A stretch of 60,000 nucleotides of DNA. It comes from Bugula neritina. Taxonomy: Eukaryota; Bryozoa; Gymnolaemata; Cheilostomatida; Bugulidae. The DNA lies in assembly GCA_964035545.1 (NCBI GenBank), contig OZ037767.1, forward strand, positions 18,010,281 through 18,070,280, in the 5' to 3' direction. The position numbers and the translations under genes were made by a program. Under the pieces are notes generated by a model. It had not been told where the DNA came from. It saw only the letters and a list, made by a program, of their open reading frames with translations, and did no database searches. This document shows, piece after piece, positions 9,696-24,404 of this stretch (its first letter is position 1; every line of letters begins with the position of its first letter).

Positions 9696-12600
9696 TATGT
9701 ACTGTAACATATTGGAATATACTGTAACACACTGAAATATACTGCAACATATTGAAATACACTGTACCATAATGAAATATACCGCAACATACTGCAACAT
9801 ACTGCAACATACTGCAACATACTGAAATACACTGTAACATACTGGAATACACTGCAACATACTACAACATAGTGAAATACACTGCAACATACTGAAATAT
9901 ACTGTGACACACTGAAAGAGACTGCAAAATACTGAAATACACTGTAACATACTGAAATAGACTGCAACATACTGAAATACCCTGCTACATACTGAAATAT
10001 ACTGCAAGATACTACAACATATTGAAATACACTGCAACACATTGAAACATACTGCAACATACCTAAATATATGGTAATATACTGAAATATACTGTAACAT
10101 ACTGAAATATACTAAAATATAATGCAAGATACTGCAACATACTGAAATACACTGCAACACACTGAAGTATACTGTAATATACACAAATGTACTGTAACAA
10201 ACTGAAACATAGGTCAACATACTGAAATGTACTGCACCATACTGAAATACACTGTAATATACTGAATTACACTGCAACATACTCCAACATACTGAAATAC
10301 GCTGTAACATATTGAAATACACTGCAACACATTGAAATATACTGTAACTCATTGAAATATAGTGTAATCAACGGAAATGTACTGTAACATACTGAAACAT
10401 ACTGAAACACACTAAAATATACTGGAGCATATCGAAACGTACTGCAACATACTGAAATATACTGCGAGATACTGCAACATACTGAATTACAATGTAACAT
10501 ACTGAAATACACTGCAACAAACCTAAATATATGGGAATATACTGAAATATACTGTACTACGTTGAAAAACACTGCAACACATTGAAATATACTGCAACAT
10601 ACCGAAATATATGGTAAACTACTGAAATATGCTGTGACACATAGAAAAATACTGCAATATACTGAAATATACTCTAACACACTGAAATATACTGCGACAT
10701 ACTGAAAAACACTGTAGCATACTGAAACATACTGCAACATCCTGAAATACACTGCAACATACTACAACATACTGCAACATACTGAATTACAGTGTAACAT
10801 ATTGAAATACACTGCAATACATTGAAATATACTGCAACACACTGAAACATACTGCAGCATACTGAAATATACTGCAACATATCGAAGTGTATCGTAATAT
10901 ACGCACATGTACTGTAACATACTGAAACATAACGTAACATACTAAAATATACTGGAACATACCGGAACATACTGCAACATAATGAAATATACTGTACCAC
11001 ACTGAAATATACGGCAAAATACTGAAATATACTTCAACATACTGAAATATACTGCAACATACTGCAACACACGGAAGTTTGCTGTAACATGTTAAAATGC
11101 ACGACAACATGCTGAAATACACTGAATCAAACCTAAATATATGGGAATATACTGAAATATACTGTACTACGTTGAAAAACACTGCAACATATTGAATTAT
11201 GCTGTAGCACAATGAAATACACTGCAACTCACTGAAATATAGTGTAATATGCCGAAATGTACTGTAACATACTGGAATATACTGTAACACACTGAAATAT
11301 ACTGCAACATACTGAAATACACTGTAACATTTTAAAATATACTGCAACATACTGAAACACACTGCAAAATACTACAACATACTGAAATACACTGCAACAT
11401 ACTGAAATATAGTGTGACACACTGAAATATACTGCAACATACTGAAATACACTGTAACATACTGAAATACACTGCAACATACTGAAATACACTGCTACAT
11501 ACTGAAATATACTGCAAGATACTGCAACATACTGAAATACAGTGTAACATACTGAAATACACTGCAACATGCTGCATTATACTGACATACACTGGAACAT
11601 ATTGAAATACACTGCAACACATTGAAATATATTGCAACACACCGAAACATACGGCAACATATTGAAATATGCTGTAGCATAATGAAATAGACTGCAACAC
11701 ACTGAAGTATACTGTAATATACAGAAATGTACTGTAACAAACTGAAACATACGTCAACATACTGAAATACACTGCCACATACTGAAATATACTGCAAAAT
11801 ACTGAAATATACTGCAACACACTACAACTCACTGAAATACACTGTAACATACTGAAATACACTGCAAAATACAACAACATACTGAAATACACTGTAACAT
11901 ATTGAAATACACTGCAACACATTGAAATATACTGCAACATACCGAAATATATGGTAAACTACTGAGATATACTGTAACACACAGAAAAATACTGCAATAT
12001 ACTGAAATATACTGTAACACACTGAAATATACTGCAACATATTGAAATACACTGTAACATAATGAAATATACTGCAACATACTGCAACATACTGCAACAT
12101 ACTGAAATACACTGTAACATACTGAAATACACTGCAACATACTACAACACAGTGAAATACACTGCAATATACTGAAATATACTGTGACACACTGAAAGAG
12201 ATTGCAACATACTGAAATACACTGTAACATTCTGAAATACACTGCAACATACTGAAATACCCTGCTACATACTGAAATATACTGCAAGATACTGCAACAT
12301 ACTGAAATACAGTGTAACATACTGAAATACACTGCAACATACTGCATTATACTGACATACACTGGAACATATTGAAATACACTGCAACAAATTGAAGTAT
12401 ACTGCAACACACTGAAACATACGGCAACATACTCAAATATACTGCAACACATTGAAATATACTGCAACATACTGAAATATAATGCAAGATACTGCAACAT
12501 ACTGAAATACACTGTGCCAAACTGAGATACACTGCAACATACCGCAACATACTGCAACATACTGAAATACACTGTAACATATTGAAATACACTGCAACAC

Positions 12601-15600
12601 ATTGAAATATACTGCAACACACCGAAACATACGGCAACATAATGAAATATGCTGTAGCATACTGAAATACACTGCAACACACTGAAGTATACTGCAACAT
12701 ACTGAAATATACTGCAACACACTGCAACTTACTGAAATACACTGTAACATACTGAAATATACTGTAACATGTTGAAATACACTGCAACACATTGAAATAT
12801 ACTGCAACATACCGAAATATATGGTAAACTACTGAAATATGCTGTGACACATAGAAAAATACTGCAATATACTGAAATATACTCTAACACACTGAAATAT
12901 ACTGCGACATACTAAAAAACACTGTAACATACTGAAACATACTGCAACATCTTGAAATACACTGCAACATACTACAACATACTGCAACATACTGAATTAC
13001 AGTGTAACATATTGAAATATACTGTAACTCACTGAAATATAGTGTAATCAACGGAAATGTACTGTAACATACTGAAACATACTGAAACATACTAAAATAT
13101 ACTGGAGCATACCGAAACGTACTGCAACATACTGAAATATACTGCGAGATACTGCAACATACTGAAATACACTGTAACATACTGAAATACACTGCAACAT
13201 ACTGCAACATACTGCAACATACTGAATTACAGTGTAACATATTGAAATACACTGCAATACATTGAAATATACTGCAACACACTGAAACATACTGCAGCAT
13301 ACTGAAATATACTGCAACATATCGAAGTGTATCGTAATATACGCACATGTACTGTAACATACTGAAACATAACGTAACATACTAAAATATACTGGAACAT
13401 ACCGGAACATACTGCAACATAATGAAATATACTGTACCACACTGAAATATACGGCAAAATACTGAAATATACTTCAACATACTGAAATATACTGCAACAC
13501 ACTGCAACTTACTGAAATACACTGTAACATACTGAAATACCCTGTAACATGTTGAAATACACAGCAACACATTGAAATATACTGCAACATACCGAAATAT
13601 ATGGTAAACTACTGAAATATGCTGTGACTCACAGAAAAATACTGCAATATACTGAAATATACTGTAACACACTGAAATATACTGCGACATACTGAAAAAC
13701 ACTGTAACATACTGAAACATACTGTAACATACTGAAATACACTGCAACATACTACAACATATTGAAATACACTGCAACACATTGAAATATACTGCAACAT
13801 ACCTAAATATATGGTAATATACTGAAATATACTGTAACATACTGAAATATACTGCAAGATACTGCAACATACTGAAATGCACTTTAACATACTGATTTAC
13901 ACTGCAACATACTGACTTATACTGACATACACTGGAACATATTGAAAGACACTGCAACAAATTGAAGTGTGCTGCAACACACTGAAACATACGGCAACAT
14001 GCTGAAATATACAGCGACACATTGAAATATACTGCAACACACTGCAATATACTGGAATATAATGCAAGATACTGAAACATACTGAAATACACTGTGACAT
14101 ACTGAGATACACTGCAACATACTGAACCATACTGAAATACACTGTAACTTATTGAAATACACTGCAACACATTGAAATATACTGCAACACACCGAAACAT
14201 ACGGCAACATACTGAAATATGATGTAGCATACTGAAATACACTGCAACACACTGAAGTATACTGTAATATACACAAACGTACTGTAAAAAACTGAAACAT
14301 ACGTCAACATACTGAAATGTACTGCACCATACTGAAATACACTGTAATATACTGAATTACACTGCGACATACTGCAACATACTGAAATACGCTGTAACAT
14401 ATTGAAATACACTGCAACACATTGAAATATACTGTAACTCACTGAAATATAGTGTAATCAACGGAAATGTACTGTAACATACTGAAACATACTGAAACAT
14501 ACTAAAATATACTGGAGCATACCGAAACGTACTGCAACATACTGAAATATACTGCGAGATACTGCAACATACTGAAATACACTGTAACATACTGAAATAC
14601 ACTGCAACATACTACAACATACTGCAACATACTGCATTACAGTGTAACATATTGAAATACACTGCAATACATTGAAATATACTGCAACACACTGAAACAT
14701 ACTGCAGCATACTGAAATATACTGCAACATATCGAAGTGTATCGTAATATACGCACATGTACTGTAACATACTGAAACATAACGTAACATACTAAAATAT
14801 ACTGGAACATACCGGAACATACTGCAACATAATGAAATATACTGTACCACACTGAAATATACGGCAAAATACTGAAATATACTTCAACATACTGAAATAT
14901 ACTGCAACATACTGCAACACACGGAAGTTTGCTGTAACATGTTAAAATGCACGACAACATGCTGAAATACACTGCAACAAACCTAAATATATGGGAATAT
15001 ACTGAAATATACTGTACTACGTTGAAAAACACTGCAACATATTGAATTATGCTGTAGCACAATGAAATACACTGCAACTCACTGAAATATAGTGTAATAT
15101 GCCGAAATGTACTGTAACATACTGGAATATACTGTAACACACTGAAATATACTGCAACATACTGAAATACACTGTAACATTTTAAAATATACTGCAACAT
15201 ACTGAAACACACTGCAAAATACTACAACATACTGAAATACACTGCAACATACTGAAATATACTGTGACACACTGAAATATACTGCAACATACTGAAATAC
15301 ACTGTACATACTGAAATACACTGCAACATACTGAAATACACTGCTACATACTGAAATATACTGCAAGATACCGCAACATACTGAAATACAGTGTAACATA
15401 CTGAAATACACTGCAACATGCTGCATTATACTGACATACACTGGAACATATTGAAATACACTGCAACACATTGAAATATATTGCAACACACCGAAACATA
15501 CGGCAACATATTGAAATATGCTGTAGCATACTGAAATACACTGCAACACACTGAAGTATACTGTAATATACAGAAATGTACTGTAACAAACTGAAACATA

Positions 15601-18600
15601 CCTCAACATACTGAAATACACTGCCACATACTGAAGTATACTGCAAAATACTAAAATATACTGCAACACACTACAACTCACTGAAATACACTGTAACATA
15701 CTGAAATACACTGCAAAATACAACAACATACTGAAATACACTGTAACATATTGAAATACACTGCAACACATTGAAATATACTGCAACATACCGAAATATA
15801 TGGTAAACTACTGAGATATACTGTAACACACAGAAAAATACTGCAATAAACTGAAATATACTGTAACACACTGAAATATACTGCAACATACTGAAATACA
15901 CTGTAACATACTGAGACACACTGCAACATACTGCAACATACTACAACATACTGCAACATACTGCAACATACTGAATTACAGTGTAACATATTGAAATACA
16001 CTGCAACAAATTGAAGTATACTGCAACACACTGAAGTTTACTGTAATATACAGAAATGTACTGTAACAAACTGAAACATACGTCAACATACTGAAATACA
16101 CTGCCACATACTGAAATATACTGCAACATACTGAAATTTACTGCAACATACACAGGAACATATTGAGATACACTGCAACAAGTTGAAGTATACTGCAACA
16201 CACTGAAACATACGGCAAAATGCTAAAATATACTGCGACACATTGAAATATACTGCAACATACTGCAATATACTGGAATAAAATGCAAGATACTGCAACA
16301 TACTGAAATACACTGTGACATACTGAGATACACTGCAACATACTGCAACATACTGCAACATACTGAAATACACTGTAACATATTGAAATACACTGCAATA
16401 CATTGAAATATACTGCAACACACTGAAACATACTGCAACATACTGAAATTTGACGCAACATATCGAAGTATATCGTAATATACGGACATGTACTGTAACA
16501 TACTGAAACATACTGAAACAAACTAAAACATACTGGAACATACCGAAACATACTGCAACATAATGAAATATACTGTACCACGATATGTACTGTAACATAT
16601 TGGAATATACTGTAACACACTGAAATATACAGCAACATATTGAAATACACTGTACCATAATGAAATATACTGCAACATACTGCAACATACTGCAACATAC
16701 TGCAACATACTGAAATACACTGTAACATACTGGAATACACTGCAACATACTACAACATAGTGAAATACACTGCAACATACTGAAATATACTGTGACACAC
16801 TGAAAGAGACTGCAAAATACTGAAATACACTGTAACATACTGAAATAGACTGCAACATACTGAAATACCCTGCTACATACTGAAATATACTGCAAGATAC
16901 TACAACATATTGAAATACACTGCAACACATTGAAACATACTGCAACATTTCTAAATATATGGTAATATACTGAAATATACTGTAACATACTGAAATATAC
17001 TGTAATATAATGCAAGATACTGCAACATACTGAAATACACTGCAACACACTGAAGTATACTGTAATATACACAAATGTACTGTAACAAACTGAAACATAG
17101 GTCAACATACTGAAATGTACTGCACCATATTGAAATACACTGTAATATACTGAATTACACTGCAACATACTGCAACATACTGAAATACGCTGTAACATAT
17201 TGAAATACACTGCAACACATTGAAATATACTGTAACTCATTGAAATATAGTGTAATCAACGGAAATGTACTGTAACATACTGAAACATACTGAAACACAC
17301 TAAAATATACTGGAGCATATCGAAACGTACTGCAACATACTGAAATATACTGCGAGATACTGCAACATACTGAATTACAATGTAACATACTGAAATACAC
17401 TGCAACAAACCTAAATATATGGGAATATACTGAAATATACTGTACTACGTTGAAAAACACTGCAACACATTGAAATATACTGCAACATACCGAAATATAT
17501 GGTAAACTACTGAAATATGCTGTGACACATAGAAAAATACTGCAATATACTGAAATATACTCTAACACACTGAAATATACTGCGACATACTGAAAAACAC
17601 TGTAACATACTGAAACATACTGCAACATCCTGAAATACACTGCAACATACTACAACATACTGCAACATACTGAATTACAGTGTAACATATTGAAATACAC
17701 TGCGATACATTGAAATATACTGCAACACACTGAAACATACTGCAGCATACTGAAATATACTGCAACATATCGAAGTGTATCGTAATATACGCACATGTAC
17801 TGTAACATACTGAAACATAACGTAACATACTAAAATATACTGGAACATACCGGAACATACTGCAACATAATGAAATATACTGTACCACACTGAAATATAC
17901 GGCAAAATACTGAAATATACTTCAACATACTGAAATATACTGCAACATACTGCAACACACGGAAGTTTGCTGTAACATGTTAAAATGCACGACAACATGC
18001 TGAAATACACTGCAACAAACCTAAATATATGGGAATATACTGAAATATACTGTACTACGTTGAAAAACACTGCAACATATTGAAATATGCTGTAGCACAA
18101 TGAAATACACTGCAACTCACTGAAATATAGTGTAATATGCCGAAATGTACTGTAACATACTGGAATATACTGTAACACACTGAAATATACTGCAACATAC
18201 TGAAATACACTGTAACATTTTAAAATATACTGCAACATACTGAAACACACTGCAAAATACTACAACATACTGAAATACACTGCAACATACTGAAATATAC
18301 TGTGACACACTGAAATATACTGCAACATACTGAAATACACTGTAACATACTGAAATACACTGCAACATACTGAAATACACTGCTACATACTGAAATATAC
18401 TGCAAGATACTGCAACATACTGAAATACAGTGTAACATACTGAAATACACTGCAACATGCTGCATTATACTGACATACACTGGAACATATTGAAATACAC
18501 TGCAACACATTGAAATATACTGCAACACACCGAAACATACGGCAACATATTGAAATATGCTGTAGCATACTGAAATACACTGCAACACACTGAAGTACAC

Positions 18601-19034
18601 TGTAATATACAGAAATGTACTGTAACAAACTGAAACATACGTCAACATACTGAAATACACTGCCACATACTGAAATATACTGCAAAATACTGAAATATAC
18701 TGCAACACACTACAACTTACTGAAATACACTGTAACATACTGAAATACACTGCAAAATACTACAACATACTGAAATACACTGTAACATATTGAAATACAC
18801 TGCAACACATTGAAATATACTGCAACATACCCAAATATATGGTAAACTACTGAGATATACTGTAACACACAGAAAAATACTGCAATATACTGAAATATAC
18901 TGTAACACACTGAAATATACTGCAACATACTGAAATACACTGTAACATACTGAAACACACTGCAACATACTGCAACATACTACAACATACTGCAACATAC
19001 TGCAACATACTGAATTACAGTGTAACATATTGAA

Positions 19035-20156
19035 ATACACTGCAACAAATTGAAGTATACTGCAACACACTGAAGTTTACTGTAATATACAGAAATGTAC
19101 TGTAACAAACTGAAACATATGTCAACATATTGAAATACACTGCCACATACTGAAATATAGTGCACCATACTGAAATTTACTGCAACATACTGAAATACAC
19201 TGCCACATACTGAAATACACTGCAACATACTGACTTATACTGACATACACTGGAACATATTGAAATACACTCCAACAAATTGAAGTATACTGCAACACAC
19301 TGAAACAGACGTGAACATGCTGAAATATACAGCGAAACATTGAAGTATACTGTAACATACTGCAATATACTGAAATATAATGCAAGATACTGCAACATAC
19401 TGAAATACACAGTGACATACTGAGATACACTGCAACATACTGCAACATACTGAAACACGCTGTAACTTATTGAAATACACTGCAACACATTGAAATATAC
19501 TGCAACACACCGAAACATACGGCAACATACTGAAATATGATGTAGCATACTGAAATACACCGCAACACACTGAAGTATACTGTAATATACAGAAATGTAC
19601 TGTAACAAACTGAAACATACGTCAACATACTGAAATTTGCTGTAACATATTGAAACACACTGCAGCACATTGAAATATACTGTAACTCACTGAAATATAG
19701 TGTAATCAACGGAAATGTACTGTAACATACTGAAACATACTGAAACATACTAAAATATACTGGAGCATACCGAAACGTACTGCAACATACTGAAATATAC
19801 TGCGAGATACTGCAACATACTGAAATACACTGTAACATACTGAAATACACTGCAACATACTGCAACATACTACAACATACTGCAACATACTGCAACATAC
19901 TGAATTACAGTGTAACATATTGAAATACACTGCAATACATTGAAGTATACTGCAACACACTGAAACATAATGCAACATACGGAAATATACTGCAACATAT
20001 CAAAGTGTATCGTAGTGTACGGACATGTACTGTAACATACTGAAACATACTGAAACATACTAAATAATACTGAAACATTCCGGAACATACTGCAACATAA
20101 TGAATTATACTGTACCACACTGAAATATATGGCAAAATACTGAAATACACTGCAAC
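19035..20156. repeat. 1.12-kb segment, first copy of pair at 1765 bp
   Basis: Sequence from the units CAACAAATTGA and AGTTTACTG through to TATATGGCAAAATACTG is repeated at 20800-21921. Before and after these limits the two copies diverge. Only scattered single-base differences are seen within them, for example TATGTC versus TACGTC near 19120. Confidence 0.8.
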
Positions 20157-20503
20157 AAATTGAAGTATACTGCAACACACTGAAGTTTACTGTAATATAC
20201 AGAAATGTACTGTAACAAACTGAAACATACGTCAACATACTGAAATACACTGCCACATACTGAAATATACTGCAACATACTGAAATTTACTGCAACATAC
20301 TGAAATACACTGCCACATACTGAAATACACTGCAACATACTACAACATTTTGAAATACACTGCAACACATTGAAATATACTGCAACATACCTAAATATAC
20401 GGTAATATACTGAAATATACTGTAACATACTGAAATATACTGCAAGATACTGCAACATACTGAAATGCACTTTAACATACTGAAATACACTGCAACATAC
20501 TGA

Positions 20504-20518
20504 CTTATAGCCTACTGA
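20504..20518. repeat. 15-bp variant unit with GCCTA (+5 register shift), first of seven
   Basis: The common unit CTTATACTGA appears here as CTTATA-GCCTA-CTGA, an extra 5 bp that shifts the register by half a unit. GCCTA begins at 20510, 22785, 36316, 38307, 43516, 48198 and 53477, always preceded by AACATACTGA and followed by CATACACTGG. One origin followed by block duplication explains all seven. Confidence 0.9.
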
Positions 20519-20799
20519 CATACACTGGATCATATTGAAATACACTGCAACAAATTGAAGTATACTGTAATATACAGAAATGTACTGTAACAAACTGAAA
20601 CATACGTCAACATACTGAAAGACACTGCCACATACTGAAATATACTGCAAATAACTGAAATATACTGCAACATACTAAAATACACTGCTACATACTGAAA
20701 TACACTGTAACATATTGAAATACACTGCAACACATTGAAATATACTGCAACACACCGAAACACACGGCAACATACTGAAATATGCTCTAGCATACTGAA

Positions 20800-21921
20800 A
20801 TACACTGCAACAAATTGAAGTATACTGCAACACACTGAAGTTTACTGTAATATACAGAAATGTACTGTAACAAACTGAAACATACGTCAACATACTGAAA
20901 TACACTGCCACATACTGAAATATACTGCAACATACTGAAATTTACTGCAACATACTGAAATACACTGCCACATACTGAAATACACTGCAACATACTGACT
21001 TATACTGACATACACTGGAACATATTGAAATACACTGCAACAAATTGAAGTATACTGCAACACACTGAAACAGACGTGAACATGCTGAAATATACAGCGA
21101 AACATTGAAGTATACTGTAACATACTGCAATATACTGAAATATAATGCAAGATACTGCAACATACTGAAATACACAGTGACATACTGAGATACACTGCAA
21201 CATACTGCAACATACTGAAATACGCTGTAACTTATTGAAATACACTGCAACACATTGAAATATACTGCAACACACCGAAACATACGGCAACATACTGAAA
21301 TATGATGTAGCATACTGAAATACACCGCAACACACTGAAGTATACTGTAATATACAGAAATGTACTGTAACAAACTGAAACATACGTCAACATACTGAAA
21401 TTTGCTGTAACATATTGAAACACACTGCAACACATTGAAATATACTGTAACTCACTGAAATATAGTGTAATCAACAAAAATGTACTGTAACATACTGAAA
21501 CATACTGAAACATACTAAAATATACTGGAGCATACCGAAACGTACTGCAACATACTGAAATATACTGCGAGATACTGCAACATACTGAAATACACTGTAA
21601 CATACTGAAATACACTGCAACATACTGCAACATACTACAACATACTGCAACATACTGCAACATACTGAATTACAGTGTAACATATTGAAATACACTGCAA
21701 TACATTGAAATATACTGCAACACACTGAAACATACTGCAACATACGGAAATATACTGCAACATATCAAAGTGTATCGTAGTGTACGGACATGTACTGTAA
21801 CATACTGAAACCTACTGAAACATACTAAATAATACTGAAACATACCGGAATATACTGCAACATAATGAATTATACTGTACCACACTGAAATATATGGCAA
21901 AATACTGAAATACACTGCAAC
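20800..21921. repeat. 1.12-kb segment, second copy of pair at 1765 bp
   Basis: Second copy of 19035-20156. The spacing of 1765 is not a multiple of ten because the GCCTA insertion at 20510 lies between the copies; removing it gives 1760. Confidence 0.8.
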
Positions 21922-24404
21922 ATACTGCATTATACTGACATACACTGGAACATATTGAAATACACTGCAACAAATTGAAGTATACTGCAACACACTGAAA
22001 CATACGGCAATATACTCAAATATACTGCAACACATTAAAATATACTGCAACATACTGAAATATAATGCAAGACACTGCAACATACTGAATTACACTGTGA
22101 CATACTGAGACACACAGCAACATACTGCAACATACTGAAATACACTGTAACATATTGAAAGACACTGCAACACATTGAAATATACTGCAACACACCGAAA
22201 CGTACGGCAACATATTGAAATATGCTGTAGCATACTGAAATACACTGCAACACACTGAAGTATACTGTAATATACATAAATGTACTGTAACAAACTGAAA
22301 TATACTGCAACATACTGAAATATACTGCAACACACTGCAACTTACTGAAATACACTGTAACATACTGAAATACACTGCAAAATACTACAACATACTGAAA
22401 TACACTGTAACACATTGAAATACACTGCAACACATTGATATATACTGCAACATACCGAAATATATGGTAAACTACTGAAATATACTGTAAAACATAGAAA
22501 AATACTGCAATATACTGAAATATACTGTAACACACTGAAATATACAGCAACATACTGAAATACACTGTAACATACTGAAACATACTGCAACATACTGAAA
22601 TACACTGCAACATACTACAACATTTTGAAATACACTGCAACACATTGAAATATACTGCAACATACCTAAATATACGGTAATATACTGAAATATACTGTAA
22701 CATACTGAAATATACTGCAAGATACTGCAACATACTGAAATGCACTTTAACGTACTGAAATACACTGCAACATACTGACTTATAGCCTACTGACATACAC
22801 TGGAACATATTGAAATACACTGCAACAAATTGAAGTATACTGCAACACACTGAAGTATACTGTAATATACAGAAATGTACTGTAACAAACTGAAACATAC
22901 GTCAACATACTGAAAGACACTGCCACATACTGAAATATACTGCAAATAACTGAAATATACTGCAACATACTAAAATACACTGCTACATACTGAAATACAC
23001 TGTAACATATTGAAATACACTGCAACACATTGAAATATACTGCAACACACCGAAACACACGGCAACATACTGAAATATGCTCTAGCATACTGAAATACAA
23101 TGCAACACACTGAAGTATACTGTAAGATACTGAAATAAACTGCCACATACTGAAATATACTGCAACATTCTGAAATATACCGCAACATACTGAAATACAC
23201 TGCTACATACTGAAATTTACTGCAACATGCTGCAACATACTGAAATACACTGTAATATACTGAGTTACACTGCAACATAATGCAGCATACTGAAATACGC
23301 TGTAACATATTGAAACACACTGCAACACATTGAAATATACTGTAACTCACTGAAATATAGTGTAATAAACGGAAATGTACTGTAACATACTGAAACATAC
23401 TGAAACATACTAAAATATACTGGAGCATACCGAGACGTACTGCAACATACTGAAATATACTGCGAGATACTGCAACATACTGAAATACACTGTAACATAC
23501 TGAAATACACTGCAACATACTGCAACATACTGCAACATACTGAAATACGGTGTAACATATTGAAATTCACTGCAATACATTGAAATATACTGCAACACAC
23601 TGAATCATACTGCAACATACTGAAATATACCGCAACATATCGAAGTATATCGTAATATACGGACATGTACTGTAACATACCGAAACATACTGAAACATAC
23701 TAAAATATACTGGAACATACCGAAATATACTGTAACATAATGAAATATACTGTACCACGAAATGTACTGTAACATACTGGAATATACTGTAACACACTGA
23801 AATATACTGCAACATAGTGAAATACACTGTAACATAATGAAATATACTGCAACATACTGCAACATACTGCAACATACTGAAATACACTGTAACATACTGA
23901 AATACACTGCAACATACTACAACATAGTGAAATACACTGCAACATACTGAGATATACTGTAACACACTGCAACTTACTGAAATACACTGTAACATACTGA
24001 AATACACTGTAACATGTTGATATACACAGCAACACATTGAAATATACTGCAACATACCTAAATATATGGTAATATACTGAAATATACTGTAACATACTGA
24101 AATATACTGCAAGATACTGCAACATACTGAAATCCACTTTAACATACTGATTTACACTGCAACATACTGACTTATACTGACATACACTGGAACATATTGA
24201 AAGACACTGCAACAAATTGAAGTGTGCTGCAACACACTGAAACATACGGCAACATGCTGAAATATACAGCGACACATTGAAATATACTGCAACACACTGC
24301 AATATACTGAAATATAATGCAAGATACTGCAACATACTGAAATACACTGTGACATACTGAGAGACACTGCAACATACTGAACCATACTGAATAACACTGT
24401 AACT

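Larger units (their letters stand above)
4048..19034. repeat. Higher-order block I (3.0, 5.3, 6.9 and 8.1 kb spacings)
   Basis: Within this stretch long segments recur nearly unchanged. 4.75-6.4 kb recurs at 12.88-14.5 kb (offset 8129). 7.55-9.03 kb recurs at 10.57-12.05 kb (offset 3019). About 6.78-7.49 kb recurs at 12.04-12.75 kb (offset 5259). 7.55-9.2 kb recurs at about 14.4-16.1 kb (offsets 6869 and then 6868), and 9.3-11.4 kb at 16.1-18.3 kb (offset 6888). 14.6-16.0 kb recurs at 17.7-19.0 kb (offset 3038). The sequence is thus a mosaic of reused modules and not a simple tandem of one higher-order unit. Confidence 0.8.

Noticed and set aside
9150-10352. A 400-codon minus-strand open frame, and many similar ones, as protein-coding genes
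   Set aside because: All three minus frames are open at once in most of the array. The peptides are translations of the 10-bp unit in each frame, starts and stops fall on random variant units, and copies of the same block have different limits. No promoter, splice or codon signal supports any of them.
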